Origin: Novosphingobium sp. PC22D
GTDB lineage: Bacteria > Pseudomonadota > Alphaproteobacteria > Sphingomonadales > Sphingomonadaceae
DNA: 64,000 nt
NCBI RefSeq assembly: GCF_002556635.1
Contig: NZ_MWMO01000001.1
Coordinates: 558,001 to 622,000, forward strand
Direction: 5' to 3'
The notes beneath the pieces were generated by a model. That model saw nothing but the letters and a program-made list of their open reading frames with translations, made no database searches and was not told where the DNA came from. Positions 57,066 through 64,000 of the stretch are shown here, piece after piece. Within the stretch, counting starts at the first letter, position 1. Each line of letters opens with the position of its first letter. The position numbers and the translations under genes are program-made.

Positions 57066-58058
57066 ATGGGTGGTTTCCTGATCGCGCTGATCGTGGTCGT
57101 GGTCGTGTTCCTGATGATGGGCGTGCGCGTCGTCCGGCAGGGGTACGTCTACACCATCGAGCGTCTCGGCAAGTACACGCTCGCGGCGACTCCGGGCCTC
57201 CACCTCATCATCCCCTTCGTCGACCGAGTGGGCCAGAAGGTAAACATGATGGAGCAGGTGCTCGACATTCCGGGCCAGGAAATCATCACCAAGGACAACG
57301 CCATGGTCGGCGTCGACGCGGTGGTGTTCTTCCAGGTGCTCGACGCGGGCAAGGCCGCGTACGAAGTGGCGAACCTGTACAACGCGATCATGGCGCTCAC
57401 CACCACCAACCTGCGCACGGTGATGGGCTCTATGGACCTCGACGAGACGCTGTCGAAGCGCGACGAGATCAACGCTCGGCTGCTCTCGGTGATCGACCAC
57501 GCGACATCGCCCTGGGGCGTGAAGATCACCCGGATCGAGATTAAGGACATCCGCCCGCCGCTCGACATCTCCAACGCCATGGCGCGGCAGATGAAGGCCG
57601 AGCGCGAGAAGCGCGCCGAGATCCTCGAGGCGGAGGGCCGCCGCGCCTCCGAAATCCTGCGCGCCGAGGGCGAGAAGCAGGCGCAGATCCTCTCGGCGGA
57701 GGGGCGGCGCGAGGCCGCCTACCGCGACGCCGAGGCGCGCGAGCGCGAGGCCGAGGCCGAGGCCAAGGCGACGCAGATGGTCTCCGATGCCATCGCCGCC
57801 TCGGGCAACCAGGCGATCAACTACTTCATCGCCCAGGAATACACCAAGGCGGTCGGCAAGTTCGCGACCTCGCCCAATGCCAAGACGATCCTTTTCCCGG
57901 TCGAGGCGACACAGCTCATCGGCTCGCTCGGCGGCATCGGCGAACTGGTCAAGGATGCGCTGGGGCCGGACGGGCCGCAAAGCCCGCCACGGGCGCCCCA
58001 GGCATCACGCCGTCCGGTCACGCCGCAGCCGACGGTGCCGCCTTCGGGAGGCCAGTGA
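57066..58058 (+). CDS. SPFH/prohibitin-family membrane protein (QmcA-like)
   Basis: A 330-residue protein with an N-terminal hydrophobic anchor (GGFLIALIVVVVVFLMM), the SPFH domain (residues ~25-190: VRQGYVYTIERLGKYTLAATPGLHLIIPF, LTTTNLRTVMGSMDLDETLS) and a long alanine/glutamate-rich coiled-coil (~175-255) before a Pro-rich tail. This is the stomatin-like QmcA/YbbK group. It is paired with an NfeD gene immediately downstream, the usual functional partner. Start ATG 57066 follows GGAGG. Confidence 0.93.
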   Translation: MGGFLIALIVVVVVFLMMGVRVVRQGYVYTIERLGKYTLAATPGLHLIIPFVDRVGQKVNMMEQVLDIPGQEIITKDNAMVGVDAVVFFQVLDAGKAAYEVANLYNAIMALTTTNLRTVMGSMDLDETLSKRDEINARLLSVIDHATSPWGVKITRIEIKDIRPPLDISNAMARQMKAEREKRAEILEAEGRRASEILRAEGEKQAQILSAEGRREAAYRDAEAREREAEAEAKATQMVSDAIAASGNQAINYFIAQEYTKAVGKFATSPNAKTILFPVEATQLIGSLGGIGELVKDALGPDGPQSPPRAPQASRRPVTPQPTVPPSGGQ

Positions 58059-58059
58059 G

Positions 58060-58506
58060 GTGGACACGCTGTTCGATCTCGAACCGCACTACGCCTGGCT
58101 CGCGATCGGGCTGGTGCTCGCCGTCGGGGAAATGGCGATACCCGGAGTGTTTCTGATCTGGATGGCGGGGGCGGCGGTTTTCGTCGGCTTGCTCTCGTGG
58201 GTCGTGCCGATCGGCATTCCGGTGCAGATCGTGCTCTTCGCGCTGATCTCGATCCTCGCGGTCTTCCTCGGCCGGCGGTACCTGCGCGACAACCCCATCG
58301 AAGCGGCCGATCCGCTGATGAACATGCGCGGCGACCGGGTCGTCGGCGAGACGGTGGTGGTGACGCAGGCGATCGAAGGCGGCTCGGGACGTGTCCGGCT
58401 GGGCGACAGCGAATGGCTGGCCAAGGGCGCCGATGCGCCGCCCGGAACGCGCCTCAAGGTGGCGGGCCACGATGGCGTGGTGCTGGTGGTCGAACCCTTC
58501 GCCTGA
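58060..58506 (+). CDS. NfeD-family membrane protein, short form
   Basis: A 148-residue protein with about three hydrophobic segments (residues ~10-85) and a soluble OB-like C-terminal domain (GRVRLGDSEWLAKG ... DGVVLVVEPF). It is the short NfeD form lacking a serine protease domain. GTG 58060 is the likely start: GGGAGG lies about eight bases upstream, and TGA of the SPFH gene ends two bases before it. The pair is a standard stomatin-NfeD operon. Confidence 0.88.
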   Translation: MDTLFDLEPHYAWLAIGLVLAVGEMAIPGVFLIWMAGAAVFVGLLSWVVPIGIPVQIVLFALISILAVFLGRRYLRDNPIEAADPLMNMRGDRVVGETVVVTQAIEGGSGRVRLGDSEWLAKGADAPPGTRLKVAGHDGVVLVVEPFA

Positions 58507-58513
58507 CGCGCGT

Positions 58514-58879
58514 TCAGAACTTGCGGCGACCGAATCCGGTCCTGGGCGCCTTGCTGCTGAGCGGGCTCGCCTCGGCCTGCTCCTGCTGGCGCCGCTGCAA
58601 GTGGCGCTCGATCGCGGCGTCGGGATCGAATTCGTAGTGGTAGGGGCTCTCGGTATCGCCGGATTTCTCCGACTGGGGCGCCTGTTTCCAGCCGAACAGT
58701 CGCCGGAACGCCTTGATCCAGCCGATGAGCGAGATGATGATGAGGCCGAGCGCGATCAGATGGAACGCGAGCCGGGTCGCCGCTTCGCCTGGCTGGACGG
58801 CATCGCCCATCGCCTCGAAGCCCCTGGCAAGCACGTAAGCCAAGGCCGCGGGCAGCGCCCACGGCAGGAAATCCTTCAT
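58514..58879 (-). CDS. Small membrane protein of unknown function
   Basis: A 121-residue protein. There are two hydrophobic segments, at about residues 5-22 and 38-60, then a soluble, charged tail with HYEFDPDAAIERHLQRRQQEQAEA and a basic C-terminus. No known domain is seen. It stops seven bases from the convergent NfeD gene. ATG 58879 was preferred over the earlier in-frame start because it begins directly with the first helix. Confidence 0.6.
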   Translation of the reverse strand: MKDFLPWALPAALAYVLARGFEAMGDAVQPGEAATRLAFHLIALGLIIISLIGWIKAFRRLFGWKQAPQSEKSGDTESPYHYEFDPDAAIERHLQRRQQEQAEASPLSSKAPRTGFGRRKF

Positions 58880-59032
58880 GGCCTCTCCTCCCCCCATGAC
58901 GGAACGGCGGGAAGGTGAGCCGATTCCTCTAACGAAAGGTTAAATCGAATCCGAACGGCGCGATGCCGCCCTTGCGGCCCTCTGGAAAGCGCCCGGCGAT
59001 CACGCCATATCGCGCGAAAGGAGATCATCGCC

Positions 59033-59434
59033 ATGACCGACAAAGTCGAGCACACCGATGCCGAATGGCGCCAGAAGCTGACCCCCGAGCAGTACCACGT
59101 CCTGCGCGAGGCGGGGACCGAGCGGGCCTTCACCGGCAAGTACGAGAAGAACAAGCAGGACGGCATGTACTTCTGCGCCGGGTGCGGCGCGCCGCTGTTC
59201 TCGTCGGACACCAAGTACAATTCGGGTTCGGGCTGGCCCAGCTACACCGCGCCGGTCAGCGGCGAGGCGGTCGACGAGCATTCCGACATGTCGCACGGCA
59301 TGGTGCGCACCGAAGTGCGCTGCGCCAAGTGCGAGGGCCATCTCGGGCACGTCTTTCCCGATGGTCCGGGACCGGAGGGATTGCGCTACTGCATCAATTC
59401 GGCCGCGCTCGATTTCGAACCCAAGGATGGCTGA
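59033..59434 (+). CDS. msrB: Peptide-methionine (R)-S-oxide reductase
   Basis: Repairs oxidised methionine (R-sulfoxide). The 133-residue protein has two CxxC zinc pairs ([10 protein letters not shown] and [14 protein letters not shown]), [10 protein letters not shown], and the active Cys in [14 protein letters not shown]. It begins with an AAAGGAG ribosome site. It is a stand-alone MsrB, and msrA is not in the window. Confidence 0.97.
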   Translation: MTDKVEHTDAEWRQKLTPEQYHVLREAGTERAFTGKYEKNKQDGMYFCAGCGAPLFSSDTKYNSGSGWPSYTAPVSGEAVDEHSDMSHGMVRTEVRCAKCEGHLGHVFPDGPGPEGLRYCINSAALDFEPKDG

Positions 59435-59558
59435 CGAGGCGCGCGAACCCTTCCACAGCTTCCGTCGCGGCGCCGTTAAGCTCGGGTTACATTTGTCGTG
59501 TGCAAAGTGTAGCTAGCAACCGGACAAAGTCGTCCGCGATAGGGGTTCGAATCCAGGG

Positions 59559-61793
59559 ATGCCCTCGAAGTCAGGCCGGCGCCGGCGGTCGTCACCCAAT
59601 TCCTCGCCGCCACGCAAGCCCTTCTGGCGCCGCGCTCTGCGCGCGCTCGTGCTGTGGGGCGGCGGGCTGGCAATTCTCGGCGTCATCTTCCTCGCCACGG
59701 CGGTGATGATGACCGCGCGCGAGCTGCCCGGCTACACCACGCTCAAGACCAGCCAGAACGGCCAGATGGTCGTGGTGCGCGCGCGCGACGGTTCCGAGCT
59801 GGTAACGCTGGGGCCGAGCTACGGGCGCTGGATTCCCTATGACGAGATCCCGCCGGTCATGCGCGACGCCATGGTCTCGGTCGAGGATCGCCGCTTCTAT
59901 TCGCACTGGGGCGTCGATCCGCTCGGCCTCGCGCGCGCGGTCTACATGGGCTTGACCGGAGACAGGCGCATCTCGGCGACATCGACGATCACCCAGCAGC
60001 TCGCGCGCAACGTCTTCCTCAACAACAATCGCAGCTATGCCCGCAAGGTGCGCGAGGGCGTGCTGGCGCTGGCGCTCGAGCAGAAGTTCTCGAAGGAGCA
60101 GATCCTCGAACTCTATCTCAACAAGGTCTACTTCGGCGGCGGTGCCTACGGGATCGACGCGGCCAGCCGGAAGTTCTTCGGCCATCCCGCGAACGAGCTG
60201 TCGCTGCCCGAAGCGGCGATCATCGCAGGGCTGGTCAAGGCGCCCTCGCACTATTCGCCGACCGCCGACGTCAACGCCGCTGTCACGCGCGGCCAGGTGG
60301 TGCTGCGGCTCATGGCCGAACAGGGCAAGATCGGCTACGGCGATGCGCAGGCCATCGATCTCGACACGGTGCGGATCGCCAAGGAGGCCGGGCAGAACTC
60401 GGTGCGCTATTTCACCGACTGGGCGCTGCCGCAGCTCGACATGCTGATCCCCTCGACCACCGAGCCGATCGAGGTGTGGACGACGCTCGATCCCAAGATG
60501 CAGGCGAGCGCGACCGATGCGATCAAGAACAACGTGCCCAGCGGCACCCAGGGCGCGCTCGTCGCCATGGACCGCGACGGCGCCGTGCTCGCGCTGGTCG
60601 GCGGCACCGACTACGTCACCTCGAACTACAACCGCGCCGTCAACGCGGTGCGCCAGCCGGGCTCGGCGTGGAAGCTGTTCGTCTATCTCGCCGCGCTCGA
60701 GGCGGGGTACACTCCCGCCGACCGCGTGGTCGACGAGCCGGTGACGATCGACGGCTGGAGCCCGCACAATTCGGGCCGCAATTACGCCGGGCCGATCGAC
60801 GTGCGCACCGCCTTCGCCTATTCGAAGAACACCGTCGCGGCGAGCCTCGGAAACGAAGTCGGTTTCGGCACGGTCGCCAGCATGGCGCGCCGGTTCGGCA
60901 TCACCACGCCGATCACGACGCTGCCCTCGATGGTGCTGGGCACGTCCGAGGTCCGCCTGATCGACATGACGCGCGCTTTCGCCGCGGTCTCGGCCGGTGG
61001 CAGCGCGATCGAGCCCTACGGTATCACCAAGGTGGAAACGAGCAGCGGGCGTGTGCTCTACCAGCATGAGCACAAGCGCGGGCAGTTGCTTGTGCCGCAA
61101 TACGTCGCGGCCGGGATCACCGACCTGCTGCAGTCCGCCGTCGCCACCGGCACCGGACGCGCCGCGCAGATCGGGCGGCCTGTCGCGGGCAAGACCGGCA
61201 CCACCTCGTCGAACAAGGATGGCTGGTTCCTCGGCTTCTCGAGCGGTGTGACGACGGGCGTGTGGATGGGCCGCGACGACGCCAAGCCGGTCCCCGGGCT
61301 TTCGGGCGGGCGCGCTCCGGCCGCGGCCTTCGCGCAGTTCATGCGCGCGGCGGTGAAGAACCGGCCCGTCGAGCAGTTCGACACCGAACTCCAGCTACCC
61401 GAATGGCAGCTCGAGCCCGACGATGAGTACTTCTACGGCGATCCGGACGACTACTATTACGGCGACGAAAGCGGCAACATGATCGAGCCGGGGACCGGCG
61501 GACGCGGACCGGGCGACGGCATGCCGCGCTACGACGACGGCACGGTCGGCCCGGGCCCCGGCCCCGGCGAAGCGCCGCCGGCCGCCGCCAGCGACGACTT
61601 TCTCGACCGCGCGCTCGGGCGCAACCAGGGCGATCCGGGGCTAAGACCGGGTCAGGGCACCGGCACCCAGCCGCTCCCGACCGTCCGCCGCGGCAGCAGC
61701 CCCGCCGAGCGTCAGCAACCACCGCCGCCGCAGCCCTTGATGCCCCAGGGGCAGGGCGGCGACGGGCGCGAGTACCGGCCGGGGCTGTACTAG
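59559..61793 (+). CDS. Class A penicillin-binding protein, PBP1A-type
   Basis: A 744-residue bifunctional peptidoglycan synthase. After a basic cytoplasmic segment and one helix (residues ~30-52), the glycosyltransferase has SVEDRRFYSHWGVD, ATSTITQQLARNVFL and the EQKFSKEQILELYLNKVYFG motif. The transpeptidase has SxxK as PGSAWK, YSKNTVAAS (SxN) and KTGTTSSNKDGW. Beyond the core, the C-terminal ~120 residues are an acidic/Tyr-rich (EYFYGDPDDYYYGDES) then Gly/Pro-rich tail. The start at 59559 gives the normal short N-terminus. Confidence 0.95.
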   Translation: MPSKSGRRRRSSPNSSPPRKPFWRRALRALVLWGGGLAILGVIFLATAVMMTARELPGYTTLKTSQNGQMVVVRARDGSELVTLGPSYGRWIPYDEIPPVMRDAMVSVEDRRFYSHWGVDPLGLARAVYMGLTGDRRISATSTITQQLARNVFLNNNRSYARKVREGVLALALEQKFSKEQILELYLNKVYFGGGAYGIDAASRKFFGHPANELSLPEAAIIAGLVKAPSHYSPTADVNAAVTRGQVVLRLMAEQGKIGYGDAQAIDLDTVRIAKEAGQNSVRYFTDWALPQLDMLIPSTTEPIEVWTTLDPKMQASATDAIKNNVPSGTQGALVAMDRDGAVLALVGGTDYVTSNYNRAVNAVRQPGSAWKLFVYLAALEAGYTPADRVVDEPVTIDGWSPHNSGRNYAGPIDVRTAFAYSKNTVAASLGNEVGFGTVASMARRFGITTPITTLPSMVLGTSEVRLIDMTRAFAAVSAGGSAIEPYGITKVETSSGRVLYQHEHKRGQLLVPQYVAAGITDLLQSAVATGTGRAAQIGRPVAGKTGTTSSNKDGWFLGFSSGVTTGVWMGRDDAKPVPGLSGGRAPAAAFAQFMRAAVKNRPVEQFDTELQLPEWQLEPDDEYFYGDPDDYYYGDESGNMIEPGTGGRGPGDGMPRYDDGTVGPGPGPGEAPPAAASDDFLDRALGRNQGDPGLRPGQGTGTQPLPTVRRGSSPAERQQPPPPQPLMPQGQGGDGREYRPGLY

Positions 61794-61865
61794 CTTTCGC
61801 TATATTCTGGCGGTACGCTCGACGGGGCCACTCGTGCGATGTGGTCGGAAAGCCGGGGCAAGCCG

Positions 61866-62414
61866 ATGCGTCTTTTACTGGCGGTTTCGATCGCGGCGCC
61901 GATTGCGGTGCCGGCTTGGGCTTGTCCCTACTCAGAGCGGCCGCCCACGGCCGAAGAACTGGGGGCAGTAGCGGAGCGGGACAGGCAGGAGCGCCTCGAT
62001 GCCGATGTGATCGATGTCATCCTCATGGCGGCTCCGGCACCCTTCCTCACGACGCTCTATGTGCCGTTGCGAGATTGGAAACCCGAATTTGCCTCGGAGG
62101 CGCCAGTCCAGTTCGCCAGTGACGCGGGCCCAGTGCGGCGGGGCTACAGCTACCAACAAGGCAGGGGGACGTGTCAGTGGTATAGCTTCTTTCGTCCGAA
62201 CGTCGTCGACTGGGAAAAGCTTCGATCCGGCGTGTTTGTTCGGAAGACTAACTACTCGGAAAACCTGCCTCAGCCGAAGGGCTACCATTTGAACCGTGCG
62301 AACGGGTATTTCGTGGAAAGATCAGATCGGGGAAGACCGGCGGCAAGGTACTTCGTCGTCCTTTCACTGCGCCCCTGCAAATCGGTTCCCGACGAGAAGG
62401 GCGATTGCCGCTGA
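61866..62414 (+). CDS. Small secreted protein of unknown function
   Basis: A 182-residue protein. The N-terminus MRLLLAVSIAAPIAVPAWACPYSE is a signal peptide with a Cys directly after the cleavage point. The remainder has no motif I recognise. RGTCQWYSFFRP and a C-terminal RPCKSVPDEKGDCR contain further Cys. Codon use is a little less GC-rich than neighbours. Its own terminator follows, shared with degQ-like. Confidence 0.65.
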   Translation: MRLLLAVSIAAPIAVPAWACPYSERPPTAEELGAVAERDRQERLDADVIDVILMAAPAPFLTTLYVPLRDWKPEFASEAPVQFASDAGPVRRGYSYQQGRGTCQWYSFFRPNVVDWEKLRSGVFVRKTNYSENLPQPKGYHLNRANGYFVERSDRGRPAARYFVVLSLRPCKSVPDEKGDCR

Positions 62415-62423
62415 ACAGACGAA

Positions 62424-62463
62424 AAGGCCCGCCGGATCCGATCCGGCGGGCCTTCGCTTTTTT
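62424..62463. terminator. Bidirectional intrinsic terminator
   Basis: AAGGCCCGCCGGATC (62424-62438) and GATCCGGCGGGCCTT (62440-62454) are perfectly complementary. Plus-strand reading is followed by CGCTTTTTT, minus-strand by TTCGTC (short TTTT within the stem end). It can end both convergent genes. Confidence 0.85.
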
Positions 62464-62478
62464 CGGTGACGGTCGGCC

Positions 62479-64000
62479 TCAGCGCAGGCGGACGGGCACG
62501 TAGATGGCGGGCTGGCCGCGGCGCTGGACGCGCAGCAGCACGGCGTCGCGGCCGGCGCTGCGCGCCGACTTCACCGCGTTCTCGAGGCCATCGGGCGTGT
62601 CCACGTCCTGATAGTTCGCAGACAGGATGATGTCGCCCCGGCGCAGGCCCTTCTGGCCCGCGTCGGACGAGGGGTCGACCGCCGAGACGACCACGCCCTT
62701 GGTGGCATCGGAAGCGCCGAGCTGGCGCGCGATCTGCGGCGTCAGCGGGATCACCGAGACGCCGAGCGCTTCCTCGGCGAGGCCTTCGCCCTGCGGTTGA
62801 GGATTGGAGAACTGGTCCTCGTCCTGCTCCGCGTCGGGATCGAAGAACTGGTCCGCCAGTTCGTCCTCGCTCGGGCGCTGCTCGACCGTGGCATTGACCG
62901 AAAGGCGCTTGCCATTGCGGATCAGCTCGATCGGGATGCGCGTGCCCGGTGCCGTATTGGCGACGAGGAACGAGAGCGACTGCTCGCGCGTCACTTCCTT
63001 GCCGTCGACCTTGGTGACCACGTCGCCAGCCTGAATGCCGGCCTTGGCCGCCGCGCCGCCGGGCTCGACCGACTGGATGAACTCACCCTTGTTGTGGGCG
63101 ATGCCGAGCGAATCGGCGAGATCCTCGTTGATCGGCTGGATGCGCACGCCGAGATAACCGCGCTCGATCGTCTCGCCCTTGATCAGCTTCTGCACGATCG
63201 GCGCCGCGGTCTCGGCCGGAATCGCGAAACCGATGCCGACGCTGCCGCCCGAAGGCGAAAAGATCGCGTTGTTGATGCCGATCACCTGCCCGTTCATGTC
63301 GAACATCGGGCCGCCCGAGTTGCCGCGATTGATCGCCGCGTCGGTCTGCAGGTAGCGATCGTAGGCGCCGCCCGCGCCGGTGTTGCGGTAGACCGCCGAA
63401 ATGATGCCCGAGGTCACGGTGCCGCCGAGGCCGAACGGGTTGCCGATCGCGACGATCCAGTCCCCCACGCGCGCATTGCCCGAATCGCCGAACTTGACGA
63501 AGGGCAGCGACTTGTTGGCGTTGACCTTGAGCACCGCGAGGTCGGACTGCGCGTCCTTGCCGACCAGCTTTGCCGGATACTCGGTGCCGTCGGGCATGGT
63601 GACGGTGATCGATTCGACTTCCGCGTTGCGCGAGCCCGCCGAGATCACGTGATTGTTGGTCACGACATAGCCGTCGGCCGAGACGATGAAGCCCGAGCCG
63701 AGCGACTGCGCCTGGCGCGTCTGCGGCCCGCCTTGGCCCTGTCCGCCGAACAGGTCGGCGAAGGGCGTGCCGGCGAAGGGGTTGTTCTGCTGAACCTGCA
63801 CGCGCTGCCGGGTCGAGATGTTCACGACCGCGGGTGCGAGCTGTTCGGTCAGGTCCGCGAAGCTGGCAGGCGCGCCGGTTCGAGGCACGACGCGGCTCAT
63901 TTCGCTGGTTTCGTTCTGGGCCACTTGCGCTCCGGCGGGAAGGCCGGTGACGAGCGAGAGTGTGGCGCCCCCGAGCAGGAGCGCGGTGGTCAATCCATAA
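62479..64000 (-). CDS. DegP/DegQ-family serine protease, 5' end beyond window edge
   Basis: Periplasmic HtrA-type protease/chaperone. The visible ~507 residues begin inside a signal peptide (GLTTALLLGGATLSLVTGLPAGAQ). The trypsin-like domain has the triad His in VVTNNHVISAG, Asp in DAQSDLAVLKV, and Ser in RGNSGGPMFDMNG, followed by two PDZ domains (IQPINEDLADSLGIAHNKGEF region, and the C-terminal GLRRGDIILSANYQ region). The reading frame continues past base 64000, and the start codon lies outside. A TTG at 63993 is in frame but cuts into the signal peptide. Confidence 0.94.
   Translation of the reverse strand, partial: YGLTTALLLGGATLSLVTGLPAGAQVAQNETSEMSRVVPRTGAPASFADLTEQLAPAVVNISTRQRVQVQQNNPFAGTPFADLFGGQGQGGPQTRQAQSLGSGFIVSADGYVVTNNHVISAGSRNAEVESITVTMPDGTEYPAKLVGKDAQSDLAVLKVNANKSLPFVKFGDSGNARVGDWIVAIGNPFGLGGTVTSGIISAVYRNTGAGGAYDRYLQTDAAINRGNSGGPMFDMNGQVIGINNAIFSPSGGSVGIGFAIPAETAAPIVQKLIKGETIERGYLGVRIQPINEDLADSLGIAHNKGEFIQSVEPGGAAAKAGIQAGDVVTKVDGKEVTREQSLSFLVANTAPGTRIPIELIRNGKRLSVNATVEQRPSEDELADQFFDPDAEQDEDQFSNPQPQGEGLAEEALGVSVIPLTPQIARQLGASDATKGVVVSAVDPSSDAGQKGLRRGDIILSANYQDVDTPDGLENAVKSARSAGRDAVLLRVQRRGQPAIYVPVRLR

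Noticed and set aside
59535..59556. tRNA T-arm-like GGGGTTCGAATCC before the PBP1A gene
   Set aside because: Only the T-arm look is present; no acceptor stem, D-arm or anticodon arm can be built upstream.
1..64000. CRISPR array, IS element, integrase or prophage
   Set aside because: No regularly spaced direct repeats, transposase or integrase motifs were found anywhere in the window.

Overview
The window is a gene-dense, high-GC alphaproteobacterial chromosome segment with no insertion sequence, prophage, CRISPR array, tRNA or rRNA that I can see. Its character (ubiquinone genes ubiE, ubiB and ubiG, a large sphingomonad-type TonB-dependent receptor, a bacterial ceramide-synthase-like GNAT, an Aur1-type PAP2 protein, intracellular PHA depolymerase, DUF983/DUF2252/DUF4136 proteins, and an EcfG-like promoter) points to Sphingomonadales, probably the Erythrobacter/Novosphingobium neighbourhood. 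That placement is inference from gene content, not from a marker gene.

Layout. 1-1966: nth (cut by the left edge) and dapB on the minus strand, diverging from a CobB-type sirtuin. 1967-3183: a pocket of visibly lower GC with one GIY-YIG-like gene flanked by two ~350-base gaps. 3184-7736 (minus): a ThiF/MoeB-type E1-like enzyme, a DUF983 protein, dnaA, rpsT and mutM, with a hairpin and DnaA-box-like words after dnaA and an intrinsic terminator after rpsT. 7874-13538 (plus): ubiE, ubiB, an unknown membrane protein, coaBC with a large linker insertion, and dut, several overlapping. 13648-22284: envelope and lipid genes: Aur1-like PAP2 protein, DUF4136 lipoprotein, MOSC protein, fatty-acid desaturase, YghO/bCerS-like GNAT, divergent CitE-like protein, small lipoprotein, lipB, a membrane protein and a phospholipid-methyltransferase-like enzyme.

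22395-33682 is the accessory, catabolic-looking part: an ArsC-like protein coupled to an orphan [2Fe-2S] hydroxylase subunit, a TonB-dependent receptor, an FAH-family hydrolase, YqgE, a dioxygenase-SDR-dioxygenase run facing a TetR regulator, then MocA and XdhC (molybdenum-hydroxylase maturation) and a second TetR. No molybdenum catalytic subunit lies in the window, so the iron-sulfur subunit and its maturation factors look separated from their partner.

33727-42654: an L,D-transpeptidase-like protein, PHA depolymerase, an ABC exporter, uppP, ppk2, rpmG, lolA, a candidate small RNA, xth and ribA (the last without an obvious start codon). 42798-48550: a lower-GC membrane protein, an NAD(P)-dependent DapB-like protein, a TM2 protein, an APC-fold membrane protein, ubiG, lysC and a second GIY-YIG protein. 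48660-64000: a secreted DUF3298-like protein, DUF2252 behind a probable general-stress promoter, an NMO-family flavoprotein, purU, a VOC protein, a phosphatase-SDR pair, an exported dienelactone-hydrolase-like protein, an SPFH/NfeD pair, msrB, PBP1A, a small secreted protein and a DegP-type protease cut by the right edge.

Most of the window is housekeeping. The parts most worth pursuing are the candidate sphingolipid genes around 13.6-18.7 kb, the dioxygenase/SDR/XdhC region at 22-33 kb, the candidate sRNA before xth, the EcfG-type promoter with a palindrome at DUF2252, the long insertion in CoaBC and the unusual start and N-terminal extension of RibA.
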